Below, one piece after another: positions 8,031 through 16,120 of a stretch of DNA of 35,026 nt (position 1 is the stretch's first letter; each line of letters starts with the position of its first letter). A program made the position numbers and the translations under genes. The notes under the pieces were generated by a model, which worked only from the letters and a program-made list of their open reading frames with translations, was not told the origin of the DNA and made no database searches. The DNA is from Alphaproteobacteria bacterium (GTDB lineage Bacteria > Pseudomonadota > Alphaproteobacteria > UBA2136 > UBA6156): contig JAIXXE010000176.1 in assembly GCA_027490875.1 (NCBI GenBank), positions 1-35,026 on the forward strand, in the 5' to 3' direction.

Positions 8031-8038
8031 CTTGGGCT

Positions 8039-9199
8039 ATGGATACATACCTCTTTACCAGCGAAGCTGTAAGCTGTGGGCACCCCGATAAGGTAGCAGA
8101 CCAAATCAGCGATGCCATTTTGGACGCCTACCTGGCGGCCGACCTCCACGCCCGTGTGGCCAGCGAAGTGTTGGTAACCACCGACTTTGTTTGCATGGCC
8201 GGCGAAACCCGCAGCCATGCCACCCCCAACCTAGAACCCGTGGTACGCGATGTCATCGCCCGTATTGGCTATGTGGGTGGGGTTAACCAAGGTTTTGATG
8301 CTGCAACTGTTAAAATTATCAACGTGATGGGGCAGCAGTCGGCCGAAATTGCACAGGGCGTGGATGCCGGTGACCGTACCAGCGAAGGGGCTGGCGACCA
8401 AGGGCACATGTTTGGGTATGCCTGCAACGAAACCCCAACCCTGATGCCCGCGGCCCTCTATTATGCCCATGCAGTCTTGCAGCGCCTTGAAGCCTTACGT
8501 CGGCAAGGGCCCTTGGCCAACAACCACGGGCTATTGCCCGATGCCAAAAGCCAGGTAACTTTGGAATACAGCGCAGCAGGCGTACCGCTGCGGGCGCACA
8601 CGCTGCTCATTAGTCATCAGCATAGTGCAAGCCTGCACCACGACGACTTGGAAGCGTTAATCCGTCAAGCATGGGCCGCCGTGCTGCCCGCGGGCTGGAT
8701 TGATGCCAAGACCAGATTTTTGGTTAACCCCACTGGCAGCTTTACTTTGGGCGGCCCCGCGGGCGATACGGGCCTGACTGGACGCAAGATTATTGTGGAT
8801 AGCTACGGCGGAGCCGCCCGCCACGGTGGCGGCGCCTTTAGCGGCAAAGACCCAACCAAGGTCGACCGCAGCGCCGCCTATGCCGCCCGCTACTTGGCTA
8901 AAAATGTGGTGGCAGCCGGGTTGGCCCAGCGTTGTGAAGTTCAGCTGGCCTATGCCATTGGTGTAGCAGAGCCCTTGGCGCTGTATGTAGAAACCTTTGG
9001 TACGGGCACTCTTTCCAACCAAAACTTGGCCGAACAACTAAAACGCCAACTGGATTTAACCCCGCGTGGCCTGCAAACCAAACTTTGCTTGGCTGCACCA
9101 ATTTACCTGCCTACCGCCAGTGGCGGGCACTTTGGCCGCCTGCCAAACAGTGCAGGACCTGGGACTTTTTCGTGGGAGCAGGTTGACCTACGCTGGTAG
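8039..9199 (+). CDS. metK: S-adenosylmethionine synthase MetK
   Basis: MetK makes S-adenosylmethionine from methionine and ATP in the cytoplasm as a tetramer using Mg and K ions. From ATG 8039 the protein has 386 residues. It contains GHPDKVADQISDAILDA near 14, the adenosine-binding GAGDQGHMFGYAC, the P-loop-like GGPAGDTGLTGRK and DSYGGAARHGGGAFSGKDPTKVDRS. All the residues I know to be catalytic appear conserved. The reading frame is open far upstream (to 7316) opposite ybeY and corC, but family alignment starts at MDTYLFTSEAVS, so the extension is spurious. The gene stands alone on the plus strand. Confidence 0.97.
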   Translation: MDTYLFTSEAVSCGHPDKVADQISDAILDAYLAADLHARVASEVLVTTDFVCMAGETRSHATPNLEPVVRDVIARIGYVGGVNQGFDAATVKIINVMGQQSAEIAQGVDAGDRTSEGAGDQGHMFGYACNETPTLMPAALYYAHAVLQRLEALRRQGPLANNHGLLPDAKSQVTLEYSAAGVPLRAHTLLISHQHSASLHHDDLEALIRQAWAAVLPAGWIDAKTRFLVNPTGSFTLGGPAGDTGLTGRKIIVDSYGGAARHGGGAFSGKDPTKVDRSAAYAARYLAKNVVAAGLAQRCEVQLAYAIGVAEPLALYVETFGTGTLSNQNLAEQLKRQLDLTPRGLQTKLCLAAPIYLPTASGGHFGRLPNSAGPGTFSWEQVDLRW

Positions 9200-9224
9200 G
9201 CACGCGTAAACGGCTATAGTTAGG

Positions 9225-11180
9225 CTATGAACGCTGCGAAAGGTTAATCAGCAGCACGCCGGCCAAGCCCACCAACGCCAAGGAAATGCCAATCGCCTGA
9301 CTGACATTGCCGCTCAGCATAAAGGCTGCAAAAATAGCCCCAAGCAGGCCCAAGGGTAACAGGCCGCGCATCACGCCGCTGCCAGCAAAGGAACGTTCGC
9401 CATTAAAACGACGGCCAGCGAATTTAGCTGGATTTTGTTTTTGGGCCAACATCAAGGCGCGTCTTTGGGCGGCCTCCAGCCCATAGGTACGGTCGTCCAG
9501 CAGCCGTAGGGCGCCGCCCAGCGCCGTCAGCGCTTCCTCAAGGCTCGCAAAGCCGCCACGTCGTGCCGTTTCGGTAATCAAGTCACTGGTTAAGTACGAA
9601 TGAATCACGGGTTCCTGCCAGCGGCGGTAAAGGGTTTTGAACATACTCAGATTAGGAGCAAAGCGGTTGCGTGGTTGGTTGCTCCCGGTTGCCACGGCCA
9701 AGAGGTGGTCGGTTTGCCAACGCGTGAGCCACGGCTTGATATCATCCCATAAATCGGATTGCATGGCCTGGCGCTCGAGACCTCTCAGCAGTTCAAGTGC
9801 AGCTTCAAGGTCGGGAATGAGCTCGGCCTCTTGCAAGGTATCTTCGGCCGGAAACATGCTGAGCTTGAGATGGTCCTTGTTGGCTGTCAGGCTCTGGCCC
9901 CAGAGTCGCCAAAAAGAGAGAGTATAGTCCTCCAGCATCGCCTGAAACTCGCGCTGCGGGTAGGCGTGCTCGTGCCAGCTCTGGCCATCGAGCGAGACGT
10001 GGCAGAGAATCATATCGAACGACTGTTGGGGCAGAACCTGCACCAAGGTATTAAGATAGCGCAATTTAATCAGCCAAGGTTGCGCATACTGAACCTGCGG
10101 AAACTGGGCGAGTGAGCGCTGCACTTGCTCGAAGGAACGCCAACTGGCGGTCACAGACTCTTCAAAGGCCATAATGCGCTCTTCGGGCACTTTGCTAAGG
10201 CTTAACCGCTGTTGCAGCAAGGGCCGCAACCAGTGGAGATACAGGGCTCCGCCGCCGACGACCTGATGCAGCAGGTTCTGGCAATGGTCCAGCTCATGGT
10301 CACCCCATGTGGTAACGGGAAGGGTTGTCAAAAGCCCCCAAGCACGCAGGGGAATGCTTTGCATTCCCATCAAACCACCATGGCCTTGTAACAGGGCAGG
10401 GTTAAGCAGGTTGGTGGTTCTAAGCCACTCGAGGGTACGGTCTTCGCTAAAAGCACGTTCTGTAATGAGCGCCAGATACTGATAGAGCTCGAGCCTTGCA
10501 GGGCGTTGCTGTTCGCTCGCAATCATACTGCGTTGGGCATAATCGCGGGCTTCGGGCAAGGCTGTTGCGTTACCAAGGTTTGCCAAACCATACAGAATTT
10601 GACTTAAACACGCTAAAATACTTTGGTTATGCGGGTCACCGTTCAAGGCATTCTTGAGCAAGGTGATGGAGTCGGAAACCCGGCCTTCGCTGTAGGCCGA
10701 TGTGGCCTGCCGCAGCTTCATGAGCAAGGGGGCAGGGGTTGGCGGGCGCGCTTGGGTTGTATCGCTGAGGTAGGTAAACTCGTCTTGCAAAAAAGCCAAC
10801 ACCGCCCCGTGAACCTGAGGCGGCAGGACCAGCGCGCGGTCGGCCCGTGGCAGCAAGGGTACCGAGGCCTGAAAAGCGTCGGCCAGTTCCTGCAAGGCTG
10901 GAGGAATGGGTAAGACTGGTGCGGGTGGTAGCGCGGGGGTTTCTTCGCCCGGTGCTGGAGGAGGGAGGAGCCTTACGCGGTCTTCCTGCAGGCTTTTGTG
11001 GATCAGGGCCAACAGTCCCGACACGCCGGGTGTGAGCGTCACGGGAATATGTTCGGGGAGAACAGAGCCGTTGCGTGGTTCGAGCCGTTGTTGGCGTTTG
11101 GCCAATAGGCGCCGGTCAAGTTTTTCGCGCACCGCAGTTAAACGGGCGTTCATTGTTTTTGATGTGACGGATTGATTCAT
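9225..11180 (-). CDS. large uncharacterised protein with C-terminal membrane helices
   Basis: I do not recognise this 651-residue protein. Residues 1-40 are basic (many Arg and Lys). A Pro-rich linker lies near 75-95, followed by an all-helical middle. About 155-230 has a TPR-like pattern (AYSEGRVSDSITLLKNALNGDP, ALPEARDYAQRSM). About 385-405 carries a compact FDMILCHVSLDGQSW segment. Two hydrophobic helices lie at the end (LLPLGLLGAIFAAFML and AIGISLALVGLAGVLLI), so it is probably anchored in the inner membrane with a cytoplasmic body. Its start is 10 bp after the stop of the exported DsbA-like gene, which implies one operon and possibly one envelope process. Codon use looks like the neighbours. 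Confidence 0.7.
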   Translation of the reverse strand: MNQSVTSKTMNARLTAVREKLDRRLLAKRQQRLEPRNGSVLPEHIPVTLTPGVSGLLALIHKSLQEDRVRLLPPPAPGEETPALPPAPVLPIPPALQELADAFQASVPLLPRADRALVLPPQVHGAVLAFLQDEFTYLSDTTQARPPTPAPLLMKLRQATSAYSEGRVSDSITLLKNALNGDPHNQSILACLSQILYGLANLGNATALPEARDYAQRSMIASEQQRPARLELYQYLALITERAFSEDRTLEWLRTTNLLNPALLQGHGGLMGMQSIPLRAWGLLTTLPVTTWGDHELDHCQNLLHQVVGGGALYLHWLRPLLQQRLSLSKVPEERIMAFEESVTASWRSFEQVQRSLAQFPQVQYAQPWLIKLRYLNTLVQVLPQQSFDMILCHVSLDGQSWHEHAYPQREFQAMLEDYTLSFWRLWGQSLTANKDHLKLSMFPAEDTLQEAELIPDLEAALELLRGLERQAMQSDLWDDIKPWLTRWQTDHLLAVATGSNQPRNRFAPNLSMFKTLYRRWQEPVIHSYLTSDLITETARRGGFASLEEALTALGGALRLLDDRTYGLEAAQRRALMLAQKQNPAKFAGRRFNGERSFAGSGVMRGLLPLGLLGAIFAAFMLSGNVSQAIGISLALVGLAGVLLINLSQRS

Positions 11181-11190
11181 GCCAATAAAC

Positions 11191-12234
11191 CTAAAGCGGG
11201 GGTTCCGTTAAGCCTGCCTGAAGCCGGTTGTTCACGTAGGTAAGCACATCGGGCAGTAAGTTAAGCGGCAAGCCTAGGTCGCCGAGGCGTATCCCGTTCA
11301 CCAGGACCGTGGGTGTTCCAGTGATGACCAGGTTACGGCTTTGTGTGGTGTCGGCATCCAATTCGCGGTAAAAGCGGCGTGCTTCGGAAAGTGCACTTTG
11401 GCGAATATGGCGCGGCTCGATACCAAGCGAACTTAACACGCCAAAGGCGGCTTCGTTCTCACGATCGGGGTTGGCCAGAATCGCACTACGATAATCCCAA
11501 AACCGATGCTGGCGCGCCGCAACCTTGCTGTAAAAGGCATTAAGGTTGGTGCCCTGCCAGCGGCTTGAAGGCGCATGGGCCCAAACAATCTGCATGGTCG
11601 GCACAGTGGGGGAGGCTGTTGATTGCAACGACGTGATAAGCGGCGCAAGTGTTTGCTCGAGAATATCTTGGTCGGGCTTGCAGGGCGCGCACCCAAGGTC
11701 TTCGAAAATCACCACCGTAATGCTGCTTTGGGTGGGGCCAAGCCGGGGTTGGTGAACGAAGGGTGTAAAAACGATGCGGTTACGCAACTTCATGGAATAG
11801 CTGCTGTCGCGTAGCGCAGGCGGCAGGGTTGCGTCTTCGTTGGCCAGTGCTTCATCGACGGCACGGCGAACCGTGCGGCCACCAATCTGGACTGCCGGCA
11901 GCGGTGGTGGGCCAGCCTGCTTTTTCGGTTTGGGCTTATCGGCACTACCGTGCCCAGAACCATGGGCAGAGCCATGGGCAGAGCCATGGGCGCTTGGGGC
12001 TTCGGCGGCTGCCTCGCCGGTAGCCCCTGTCTCGGCTTCGGTAGCGGCGGGTGCGTTGGCTGCTTCGTGGGCAGAGTCGCTGGCCGGGCCTGCTGCGGGT
12101 TCAAGCCAGTTTAAGGGGAATGTGACGGTCGTGCGAACCTGCTCTGGACTCACGTCGTAGGCTTCGCGGCCAGCCCACGTCACCTGGGCAAACAGCAACG
12201 CCAGCAAGGCTGTAAGGCTTATTTTTATGAGCAT
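11191..12234 (-). CDS. exported DsbA/thioredoxin-fold protein with CAPC active site
   Basis: The product has 347 residues from ATG 12234 (an upstream in-frame ATG at 12264 adds ten). A signal peptide (MLIKISLTALLALLFAQVTWA) is followed by an Ala/Glu-rich linker and a short Ser-Ala-His-Gly repeat near 81-97. A thioredoxin-fold domain follows: strand SSITVVIFEDLGCAPC with CxxC at 182-185, an inserted helical part, and a cis-Pro loop GTPTVLVNGIRLGD near the end. This predicts a periplasmic thiol oxidoreductase or isomerase. The CAPC dipeptide differs from the CPHC of DsbA, so redox role and partner are open. It is transcribed together with the large membrane protein downstream. Confidence 0.78.
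   Translation of the reverse strand: MLIKISLTALLALLFAQVTWAGREAYDVSPEQVRTTVTFPLNWLEPAAGPASDSAHEAANAPAATEAETGATGEAAAEAPSAHGSAHGSAHGSGHGSADKPKPKKQAGPPPLPAVQIGGRTVRRAVDEALANEDATLPPALRDSSYSMKLRNRIVFTPFVHQPRLGPTQSSITVVIFEDLGCAPCKPDQDILEQTLAPLITSLQSTASPTVPTMQIVWAHAPSSRWQGTNLNAFYSKVAARQHRFWDYRSAILANPDRENEAAFGVLSSLGIEPRHIRQSALSEARRFYRELDADTTQSRNLVITGTPTVLVNGIRLGDLGLPLNLLPDVLTYVNNRLQAGLTEPPL
11956..11991. repeat. three 12-bp tandem repeats inside the DsbA-like gene
   Basis: Three consecutive units AGARCCATGGGC (positions 11956-11967, 11968-11979, 11980-11991) encode the Ser-Ala-His-Gly or Ser-Gly-His-Gly linker repeats on the minus strand. Two units are identical and one differs by one base, with a more diverged unit next to it. 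The period is a multiple of three, so copy-number change would keep the frame. Confidence 0.85.
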
Positions 12235-12322
12235 TGATGGCAGCTTAGCACATACAAAAGCCAATCGGCCATGCCTTGGCGGGCACTAGATTGACCTTGG
12301 CTTAACTTAACCCGGTGCGGTG

Positions 12323-12351
12323 TTGCCAACGGGCAGCGCCAGCCTTATACC
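12323..12351 (+). promoter_or_regulatory. candidate sigma-70-like promoter for fdxA
   Basis: TTGCCA (12323-12328) and TATACC (12346-12351) are separated by 17 bp. The predicted start near 12358 leaves a short leader with GAAAAGG about 10 nt before the fdxA ATG at 12378. Found by eye. Confidence 0.5.
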
Positions 12352-12377
12352 AGAAATATAACGAAAAGGGTTAAACT

Positions 12378-12719
12378 ATGCCATTTGTAGTGACGGGGAA
12401 ATGCATTAACTGCCGCTATACCGACTGTGTTGAGGTGTGCCCAGTCAACTGTTTTTACCAAGGCGAAAACATGTTGGTGATTAACCCCGATGAATGCATC
12501 GATTGCGGCGTGTGTGAGCCCGAGTGCCCGATTGAAGCCATCAAAAGCGACGAAGAACTGGCACCCAACGAATTGGCCTGGGCGGTGCTTAACCGTAAGT
12601 ACAGCGCCAGTTGGCCCAACATTCAGGCCAGCATCGGCCCCATGGAGAATGCCAAAGAGGCTGCCGAGGAAAGCGCCGAGGATAAACGAGCATTGTTTTC
12701 TGAGCGGGCAGGGGGCTAA
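12378..12719 (+). CDS. fdxA: 7Fe ferredoxin ([3Fe-4S]/[4Fe-4S]) FdxA
   Basis: This 113-residue cytoplasmic electron carrier has Cys at 9, 12, 17, 21, 25, 40, 43, 46 and 50. By comparison with Azotobacter FdI (offset by one), Cys9/17/50 bind the 3Fe cluster and Cys21/40/43/46 the 4Fe cluster, with Cys12 and Cys25 not ligating. The CVEVCPVNCF and CIDCGVCEPECP motifs and the acidic C-terminal tail with WPNI are those of the FdxA subgroup found in many Proteobacteria. The redox partner is not evident from neighbours: the gene is followed, after 42 bp, by dnaX. A GAAAAGG ribosome-binding site precedes the ATG. Confidence 0.95.
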   Translation: MPFVVTGKCINCRYTDCVEVCPVNCFYQGENMLVINPDECIDCGVCEPECPIEAIKSDEELAPNELAWAVLNRKYSASWPNIQASIGPMENAKEAAEESAEDKRALFSERAGG

Positions 12720-12744
12720 AAACCCCTTACACTGGGGCATATTC

Positions 12745-12762
12745 TAGGCTATAAGCAGCCTA
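12745..12762 (+). promoter_or_regulatory. inverted repeat abutting the dnaX start codon
   Basis: TAGGCT (12745-12750), a 6-nt spacer and AGCCTA (12757-12762) form a small hairpin that ends at the first base of the dnaX ATG. No clear Shine-Dalgarno sequence is present. It could mask initiation or bind a regulator; chance is also possible. Confidence 0.3.
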
Positions 12763-14363
12763 TGGGCGAGCTTACAAAAACGGATTACGTGGTACTGGCG
12801 CGCAAGTACCGCAGCCGTACCTTTGCCGAACTGATTGGCCAGCCTGCCTTGGTGCGAACACTCACCAACGCTCTGCAAAGTGGCAAGCTTCACCACGCCT
12901 ATGTGCTGACGGGGATTCGGGGCACCGGCAAAACCAGCACCGCCCGGCTGTTGGCGATGGCCCTGAATTGCGAGAATGGCCCCAGCGCAACTTGGGCTGA
13001 AAACGACCCGCAGGCCGAGAATATTCGGCTTGGCCGCCACCCCGATGTGCTGGAGTTCGACGCCGCCAGCAACCGCAGTGTGGAAGATATTGCCAAGCTG
13101 TTTGAAGGCGTAGCCTACGCCCCGCTGGCTGGTCGCTTTAAGGTTTATATCATCGATGAAGTGCATATGCTGAGCAACACGGCCTTCAATGCCTTGCTTA
13201 AAACATTGGAAGAACCGCCGCCCCAGATTAAGTTCATCTTTGCCACCACCGATGTGCAGAAGGTGCCCTTAACAGTGTTAAGCCGTTGCCAGCGCTTCGA
13301 TCTGCAACGGGTGCCCGCCACCACCCTGACCGAACATTTCACCGAAATCCTGGGTAAGGAAGGCTTGGCAGCCGACACTGCTGCCGTTCAGCTCATTGCC
13401 CGCGCGGCCGACGGCAGCGTGCGCGACGGGTTAAGCCTGCTCGATCAGGCCATCGCCCTTGCCAGCGGGGTACCCGTAACCTTGGCGTTGGTTGAAGGGA
13501 TGCTCGGCGTTGCCGACCGCGTTCAGGTATGGCAGCTGCTTGAAGACCTGTTGGGGCAGCGCTTGGCAGCCGCCTTGGCGCGTGCCGACGCCCTGTACGA
13601 TGCGGGCACCGATGCCCTGAGTTTAACGCAGGCGATGTTAGAAGCACTGCATTTGCTCACGCGCCTGAAGGTGGTAGCGGGGCTGGCCGAGAGCAGCCGC
13701 CTGAGCGAAATGGAACGCCGTCACGCGGTGCCCTTGGCCCAAGGGCTCTCCGTGCCCCAGTTGGCCCGCGCGTACAGCGTGTTGGTACAGGCCCTTACTG
13801 AAATCAAAACCGCCGAGCGCCCCTTCGAAGCCTTAAGTATGGCCTTGGTACGGGTTGGTTATCTCAGCCAATTACCGCCCTTACAGACTTTACTCAAGCA
13901 AGCAGAGAATCAAACCTGGGCCCCAACACCTTCAGCGGAAGGCCCGCAGGCAGCGCCACCGAGCTTACAACCCGACCCCACCGACTGGGCCGCAGTGGTC
14001 ACCTTGGTGCGCGCACAGAAGCCTGGCTTGGCGGCCATTCTGGAACAACAGGTGCGCTGCGAAAGTGTGGGCGACCGCGTGCTGGATGTGCATGTGCAGC
14101 AAGGGCTGCATAAGCCGGAAGTGATTGTGCAAATGCTGCGTGAGTTACTGAGCCTCGCCACGGGGCACCCTTGGCAAGTGGTGCTGCTGGCCGACAATGC
14201 CGAACGTAGTACGCCACTGCCAGCAACTCTGGCCGAGCAGGCCAAGGCCGCCGAAGTCTCACGCCTGCAAGAAGCCTCGGCCGACCCCCAGGTGGCCGCT
14301 GCCTTGGCCATGTTTGCTGGGGCCACCGTGGTGGCCGTTGACGCAGAAAACCCCACCCAATAA
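12762..14363 (+). CDS. dnaX: DNA polymerase III subunit gamma/tau DnaX
   Basis: DnaX is the ATPase of the clamp loader that places the beta clamp on DNA. The 533-residue protein has Walker A GIRGTGKT at 51-58, Walker B IDEVHML at 131-137, and the SRC arginine-finger motif at 174-176. AAA+ lid and collar domains follow to about 360, then a Pro/Ala linker and a C-terminal tau-type domain (VRAQKPGLAAILEQQ, LHKPEVIVQMLRELL). The insertion between the first Walker strand and HPDVLEFDAASN normally carries four zinc-binding Cys; here only Cys70 remains (see findings). No slippery heptamer for a gamma frameshift was recognised. It heads dnaX-ybaB-recR. Confidence 0.96.
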   Translation: MGELTKTDYVVLARKYRSRTFAELIGQPALVRTLTNALQSGKLHHAYVLTGIRGTGKTSTARLLAMALNCENGPSATWAENDPQAENIRLGRHPDVLEFDAASNRSVEDIAKLFEGVAYAPLAGRFKVYIIDEVHMLSNTAFNALLKTLEEPPPQIKFIFATTDVQKVPLTVLSRCQRFDLQRVPATTLTEHFTEILGKEGLAADTAAVQLIARAADGSVRDGLSLLDQAIALASGVPVTLALVEGMLGVADRVQVWQLLEDLLGQRLAAALARADALYDAGTDALSLTQAMLEALHLLTRLKVVAGLAESSRLSEMERRHAVPLAQGLSVPQLARAYSVLVQALTEIKTAERPFEALSMALVRVGYLSQLPPLQTLLKQAENQTWAPTPSAEGPQAAPPSLQPDPTDWAAVVTLVRAQKPGLAAILEQQVRCESVGDRVLDVHVQQGLHKPEVIVQMLRELLSLATGHPWQVVLLADNAERSTPLPATLAEQAKAAEVSRLQEASADPQVAAALAMFAGATVVAVDAENPTQ

Positions 14364-14398
14364 AAAATCATAGAGTTTAAGCAAAGGAACCCACCCCC

Positions 14399-14710
14399 AT
14401 GAACATGATGGCGATGCTGAAAAAAGCGCAGGATATGCAAAAAGGCCTGCAACAGGTTCAGGCCGAGTTGGCCAAAACCACCGTAGAAGGCAGCAGCGGC
14501 GGCGGTGCCGTGAGCATTGTGATGGCGGGCGACCATTCGGTGCAACAGGTTAAACTGCAAGCTGCAGTGGTCGACCCTGCCGAACTTGAAACCTTGGAAG
14601 ACCTGCTTAAGGTGGCCTATGCCGACGCCTTGGCCAAAACCAATGCGCTGGCCAAGCAAAAGATGAGCGCCGTGACCGGTGGCCTTGGCATACCCGGTTT
14701 AAATCTGTAA
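14399..14710 (+). CDS. ybaB: YbaB/EbfC nucleoid-associated protein
   Basis: This 103-residue dimeric DNA-binding protein matches the YbaB/EbfC family along its whole length. It opens with MNMMAMLKKAQDMQKGLQQVQ, has a Gly-rich turn (EGSSGGGAVSIVMAG), and continues with VQQVKLQAAVVDP and LEDLLKVAYADALAK, ending in the GLGIPGL tail. Family members bind DNA without strong specificity and lie between dnaX and recR in very many bacteria. An AAAGGA motif about ten bases upstream supports the ATG. Confidence 0.95.
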   Translation: MNMMAMLKKAQDMQKGLQQVQAELAKTTVEGSSGGGAVSIVMAGDHSVQQVKLQAAVVDPAELETLEDLLKVAYADALAKTNALAKQKMSAVTGGLGIPGLNL

Positions 14711-14726
14711 GCAGGCCAACACATCG

Positions 14727-15347
14727 ATGGCTCAGCCGCTGGCCTTGCAAGGGTTGCTTAAGCAGCTCGCGCGGTTGCCGGGGCTTGGCCCACGCAGTGC
14801 CCAAAGGGTGGCGTTGGCGCTGTTTGCTGCCCCAACACGATTGAACGACCTGACGGAAGCCCTGCAGCGCGCCGCCCAACAGTTAGGTACTTGCACCGTT
14901 TGCGGCAACTTGGCCGAGTTTAACGCCGATGGCGGCTGCGTGTGCCCGATTTGCCTGAGCACCACGCGCGACGCGACCACCCTGTGTGTGGTGGAATCGG
15001 TGGCCGATATCTGGGCGCTGGAGCGCGGCGGCGACTACCGTGGCCGCTACCATGTATTGGGCGGCGTGGTCAGTGCGCTGCAGGGGGTTTCGCCCGATGA
15101 CCTTTCACTGGGCCAGCTGGAGCATCGGTTGCGTACCGCCATTCCAGCCGTGCAGGAGGTGATTTTGGCCCTCGGCGCCAGTTTGGAAGGCCAGACCACC
15201 AGCCATTTGGTGGCCAGCTTGGTTCAGCGCGCCGCGCCGCAAGCCATCCTTTCCACACTGGCCAAGGGTATGCCTGTTGGCGCCAGCGTAGATTACCTCG
15301 ATGAAGGCACGCTCGGGCTAGCCTTGGCCCACCGGCAACGGCTTTAG
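14727..15347 (+). CDS. recR: recombination mediator RecR
   Basis: RecR works with RecF and RecO to load RecA at gapped DNA. The 206-residue protein has the N-terminal helix-hairpin-helix (LARLPGLGPRSAQRVAL) and a zinc finger formed by CTVC at 56-59 and CVCPIC at 71-76. A Toprim domain (LCVVESVADIWALE through YHVLGGVVSALQGVSPDDL) and the C-terminal Walker-B-like tail follow. Length is typical. The start is 16 bp after the ybaB stop. The 3' end overlaps the convergent deacetylase gene by 30 bp. Confidence 0.96.
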   Translation: MAQPLALQGLLKQLARLPGLGPRSAQRVALALFAAPTRLNDLTEALQRAAQQLGTCTVCGNLAEFNADGGCVCPICLSTTRDATTLCVVESVADIWALERGGDYRGRYHVLGGVVSALQGVSPDDLSLGQLEHRLRTAIPAVQEVILALGASLEGQTTSHLVASLVQRAAPQAILSTLAKGMPVGASVDYLDEGTLGLALAHRQRL

Positions 15348-16118
15348 GCTTAAGCCTTTAAAGTCTGTCAATTCAATCCCTAACTCTTGCCATAATGCCA
15401 TGGTGTTAGGCCCATCAAGTATCTGCCGCTCCAGCTCGCGGCGGTCGTTAAGGCGGGTAATCGCCCGCAGGTGGTCATCGGTGTAGGCGGGGTGGCAAAC
15501 CAGCTCCCATACCCCACCGAGTTTGGCAGTGTTGGCTTGCTCTAAAACTTTGCGCAGCTTTGCAAAGCCATCTTCCACGGTATCCCACCCCGTGTTGCTC
15601 CATGCCTCCAGCACGCTGCTTTCGGCAATGCCATACCTACTGGCGGGCGCCTCGTCACCTCCATCGCCTCCACGCATAGGAAGCCCGTAGTCTTGGGCCA
15701 GTTGCAAAAGCCCTGTGCGATAGCGGTTATCGCGGTGAAAGCCGTGGTGGGTGTCAATGTGGCTGGGTTGGCCAAACTCTTGCCGAAATAGCTCCACTTG
15801 GGCGCGGCATTCCTCCATCGCCAAATCGGCAGGGTAAGAAATCTCAGTGCGTAGGCGTGGAAACTGCCCACTCCAACGGCTGGCGCAATACTGCTGCATG
15901 CCTTTGCTGATAGGGGCGCCATAGGTCAGGTGCAGGTGCACGCCGCAGGGGATGGTCAGCCTATCCCAGTAGCGGTGCATGCGCGGCAAAGCCTCAGGCA
16001 CGCCCAGCATCGCGGTGGTGCTGCTGAGGCCGCCAGCTTGCCCCAACTCTACAATGGCTTGGCATACGCCATCGGTGAGGCCAAAATCGTCGGCGTTGAT
16101 GATGCAGGGCTGGTACAT
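15318..16118 (-). CDS. YdjC/ChbG-type carbohydrate deacetylase
   Basis: The 266-residue protein has the YdjC fold signature. INADDFGLTDGVCQAI gives the metal-binding Asp at 10-11, GVHLHLTYG gives His61/His63, and SHIDTHHGFHRD at 119-130 gives the second His cluster. VWELVCHPAY near the C-terminus is also conserved. Characterised members remove acetyl groups from chitooligosaccharides (ChbG) or act on hopanoid precursors (HpnK). The substrate here cannot be told, as no sugar-transport or hopanoid gene is adjacent. The ATG is 3 bp after the stop of the AT-rich upstream gene, so the two are co-translated. Confidence 0.87.
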   Translation of the reverse strand: MYQPCIINADDFGLTDGVCQAIVELGQAGGLSSTTAMLGVPEALPRMHRYWDRLTIPCGVHLHLTYGAPISKGMQQYCASRWSGQFPRLRTEISYPADLAMEECRAQVELFRQEFGQPSHIDTHHGFHRDNRYRTGLLQLAQDYGLPMRGGDGGDEAPASRYGIAESSVLEAWSNTGWDTVEDGFAKLRKVLEQANTAKLGGVWELVCHPAYTDDHLRAITRLNDRRELERQILDGPNTMALWQELGIELTDFKGLSLKPLPVGQG

Positions 16119-16120
16119 GG

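Noticed and set aside
7316..8038. N-terminal extension of metK
   Set aside because: The frame is open but lies opposite ybeY and corC; MetK homology starts exactly at ATG 8039.
7973..8038. SAM-responsive riboswitch before metK
   Set aside because: The gap is only 66 bp and none of the SAM-riboswitch cores I know (including SAM-II and SAM/SAH types) could be matched.
13855..14124. Frames overlapping the dnaX linker on both strands
   Set aside because: They come from the GC-rich codon bias of dnaX and lack start signals.
12762..14363. Programmed frameshift site producing a gamma form of DnaX
   Set aside because: No A-AAA-AAG-type slippery heptamer with a following stem was found in the expected zone.
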